Positions 15,866 to 16,042 of a DNA stretch of 16,042 nucleotides are shown piece by piece. Origin of the DNA: an uncultured Helcococcus sp. GTDB lineage: Bacteria; Bacillota; Clostridia; Tissierellales; Peptoniphilaceae. The notes beneath the pieces were generated by a model. It was not told where the DNA came from. It did no database searches and saw only the letters and a program-made list of their open reading frames with translations. The DNA lies in NCBI RefSeq assembly GCF_946998255.1, contig NZ_CAMPYN010000027.1:1-16042 (forward strand), written 5' to 3'. The first letter of the stretch is position 1. Each line of letters opens with the position of its first letter. The position numbers and the translations under genes were made by a program.

Positions 15866-16023
15866 TCATGACAGGATTGCTAAATGTAGGGTTACGTATG
15901 AAACTCTGGGCCAGGAAATCATGAGAGGGGAGAGAAATGTTGGAGTAGTCATGAAAGTCTGGGCCAGAAAATCATGACAGGAGAGAAAAGGCTGGAATAC
16001 GCATGAAACCCAGGGCTAAACTA
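15866..16023 (+). repeat. Tandem repeat array 3: 53-bp unit of the array 1 family, three copies, may continue past the window
   Basis: TCATG recurs at 15866, 15919 and 15972, exactly 53 bp apart. Cores of 35-36 nt end in CATGA or TATGA, followed by 17-nt linkers such as AACTCTGGGCCAGGAAA. Aligned without gaps, a unit shares AATCATGA-AGGGG, GGA-TAG-CATGAAA and CTG-G with array 1, same strand. CCTATGTC occurs on both sides (15848-15855 and 16027-16034). No gene is visible from 15704 to the end. Confidence 0.88.
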
Positions 16024-16042
16024 CTACCTATGTCAAGGACAC

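Noticed and set aside
15848..16034. CCTATGTC on both sides of array 3 as a target-site duplication
   Set aside because: It is only eight bases, not at the exact array edges, and could be decayed repeat sequence; there is no transposase nor terminal inverted repeats.

Overview
The window is low-GC, entirely plus-strand DNA with Firmicutes-type genes. Arginine is mostly AGA/AGG, Shine-Dalgarno sequences are strong, there is a class B sortase, and secA lies near prfB. Together with a peptide importer and an alanine dehydrogenase this suggests an amino-acid/peptide-fermenting Gram-positive anaerobe, perhaps a Tissierellia/Peptoniphilaceae-type coccus. The lineage is inferred; no rRNA or other marker is present to fix it.

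Region 1 (1-2434): the 3' end of secA, then a class B sortase gene 18 nt downstream. The sortase is followed by a hairpin terminator whose arms resemble IS3-family insertion-sequence ends. About 525 bp of noncoding tandem repeats follow. Array 1 has a 53-bp period on the plus strand and array 2 a 55-bp period in the opposite orientation. Both have the same plan: a 36-38 nt core bounded by TCATG and CATGA plus a 17-nt linker. A third array of the 53-bp type lies at the right edge of the window, about 14 kb away.

Region 2 (2379-7427): a probable three-gene operon of translation and RNA functions: prfB (release factor 2, with the programmed +1 frameshift), tex (S1-domain RNA-binding protein) and proS (prolyl-tRNA synthetase). 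They are joined by two TAATG stop/start overlaps and end at a terminator.

Region 3 (7428-14412): a five-gene oligopeptide ABC transporter. Gene order, protein lengths and the long extracytoplasmic insert in the first permease match the streptococcal AmiACDEF type. amiA has a near-consensus promoter and its own strong terminator. A 59-bp inverted repeat and a second good promoter then precede amiCDEF, so the lipoprotein and the translocator can be expressed at different levels.

Region 4 (14413-16042): a monocistronic ald gene (alanine dehydrogenase) with an extended -10 promoter lying inside an inverted repeat, its terminator, and repeat array 3. Peptide import followed by alanine oxidation makes metabolic sense for a peptide-using organism.

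The most unusual content is the repeat family, with direct and inverted arrays of one plan in two loci, and the layered regulatory structure between amiA and amiC.
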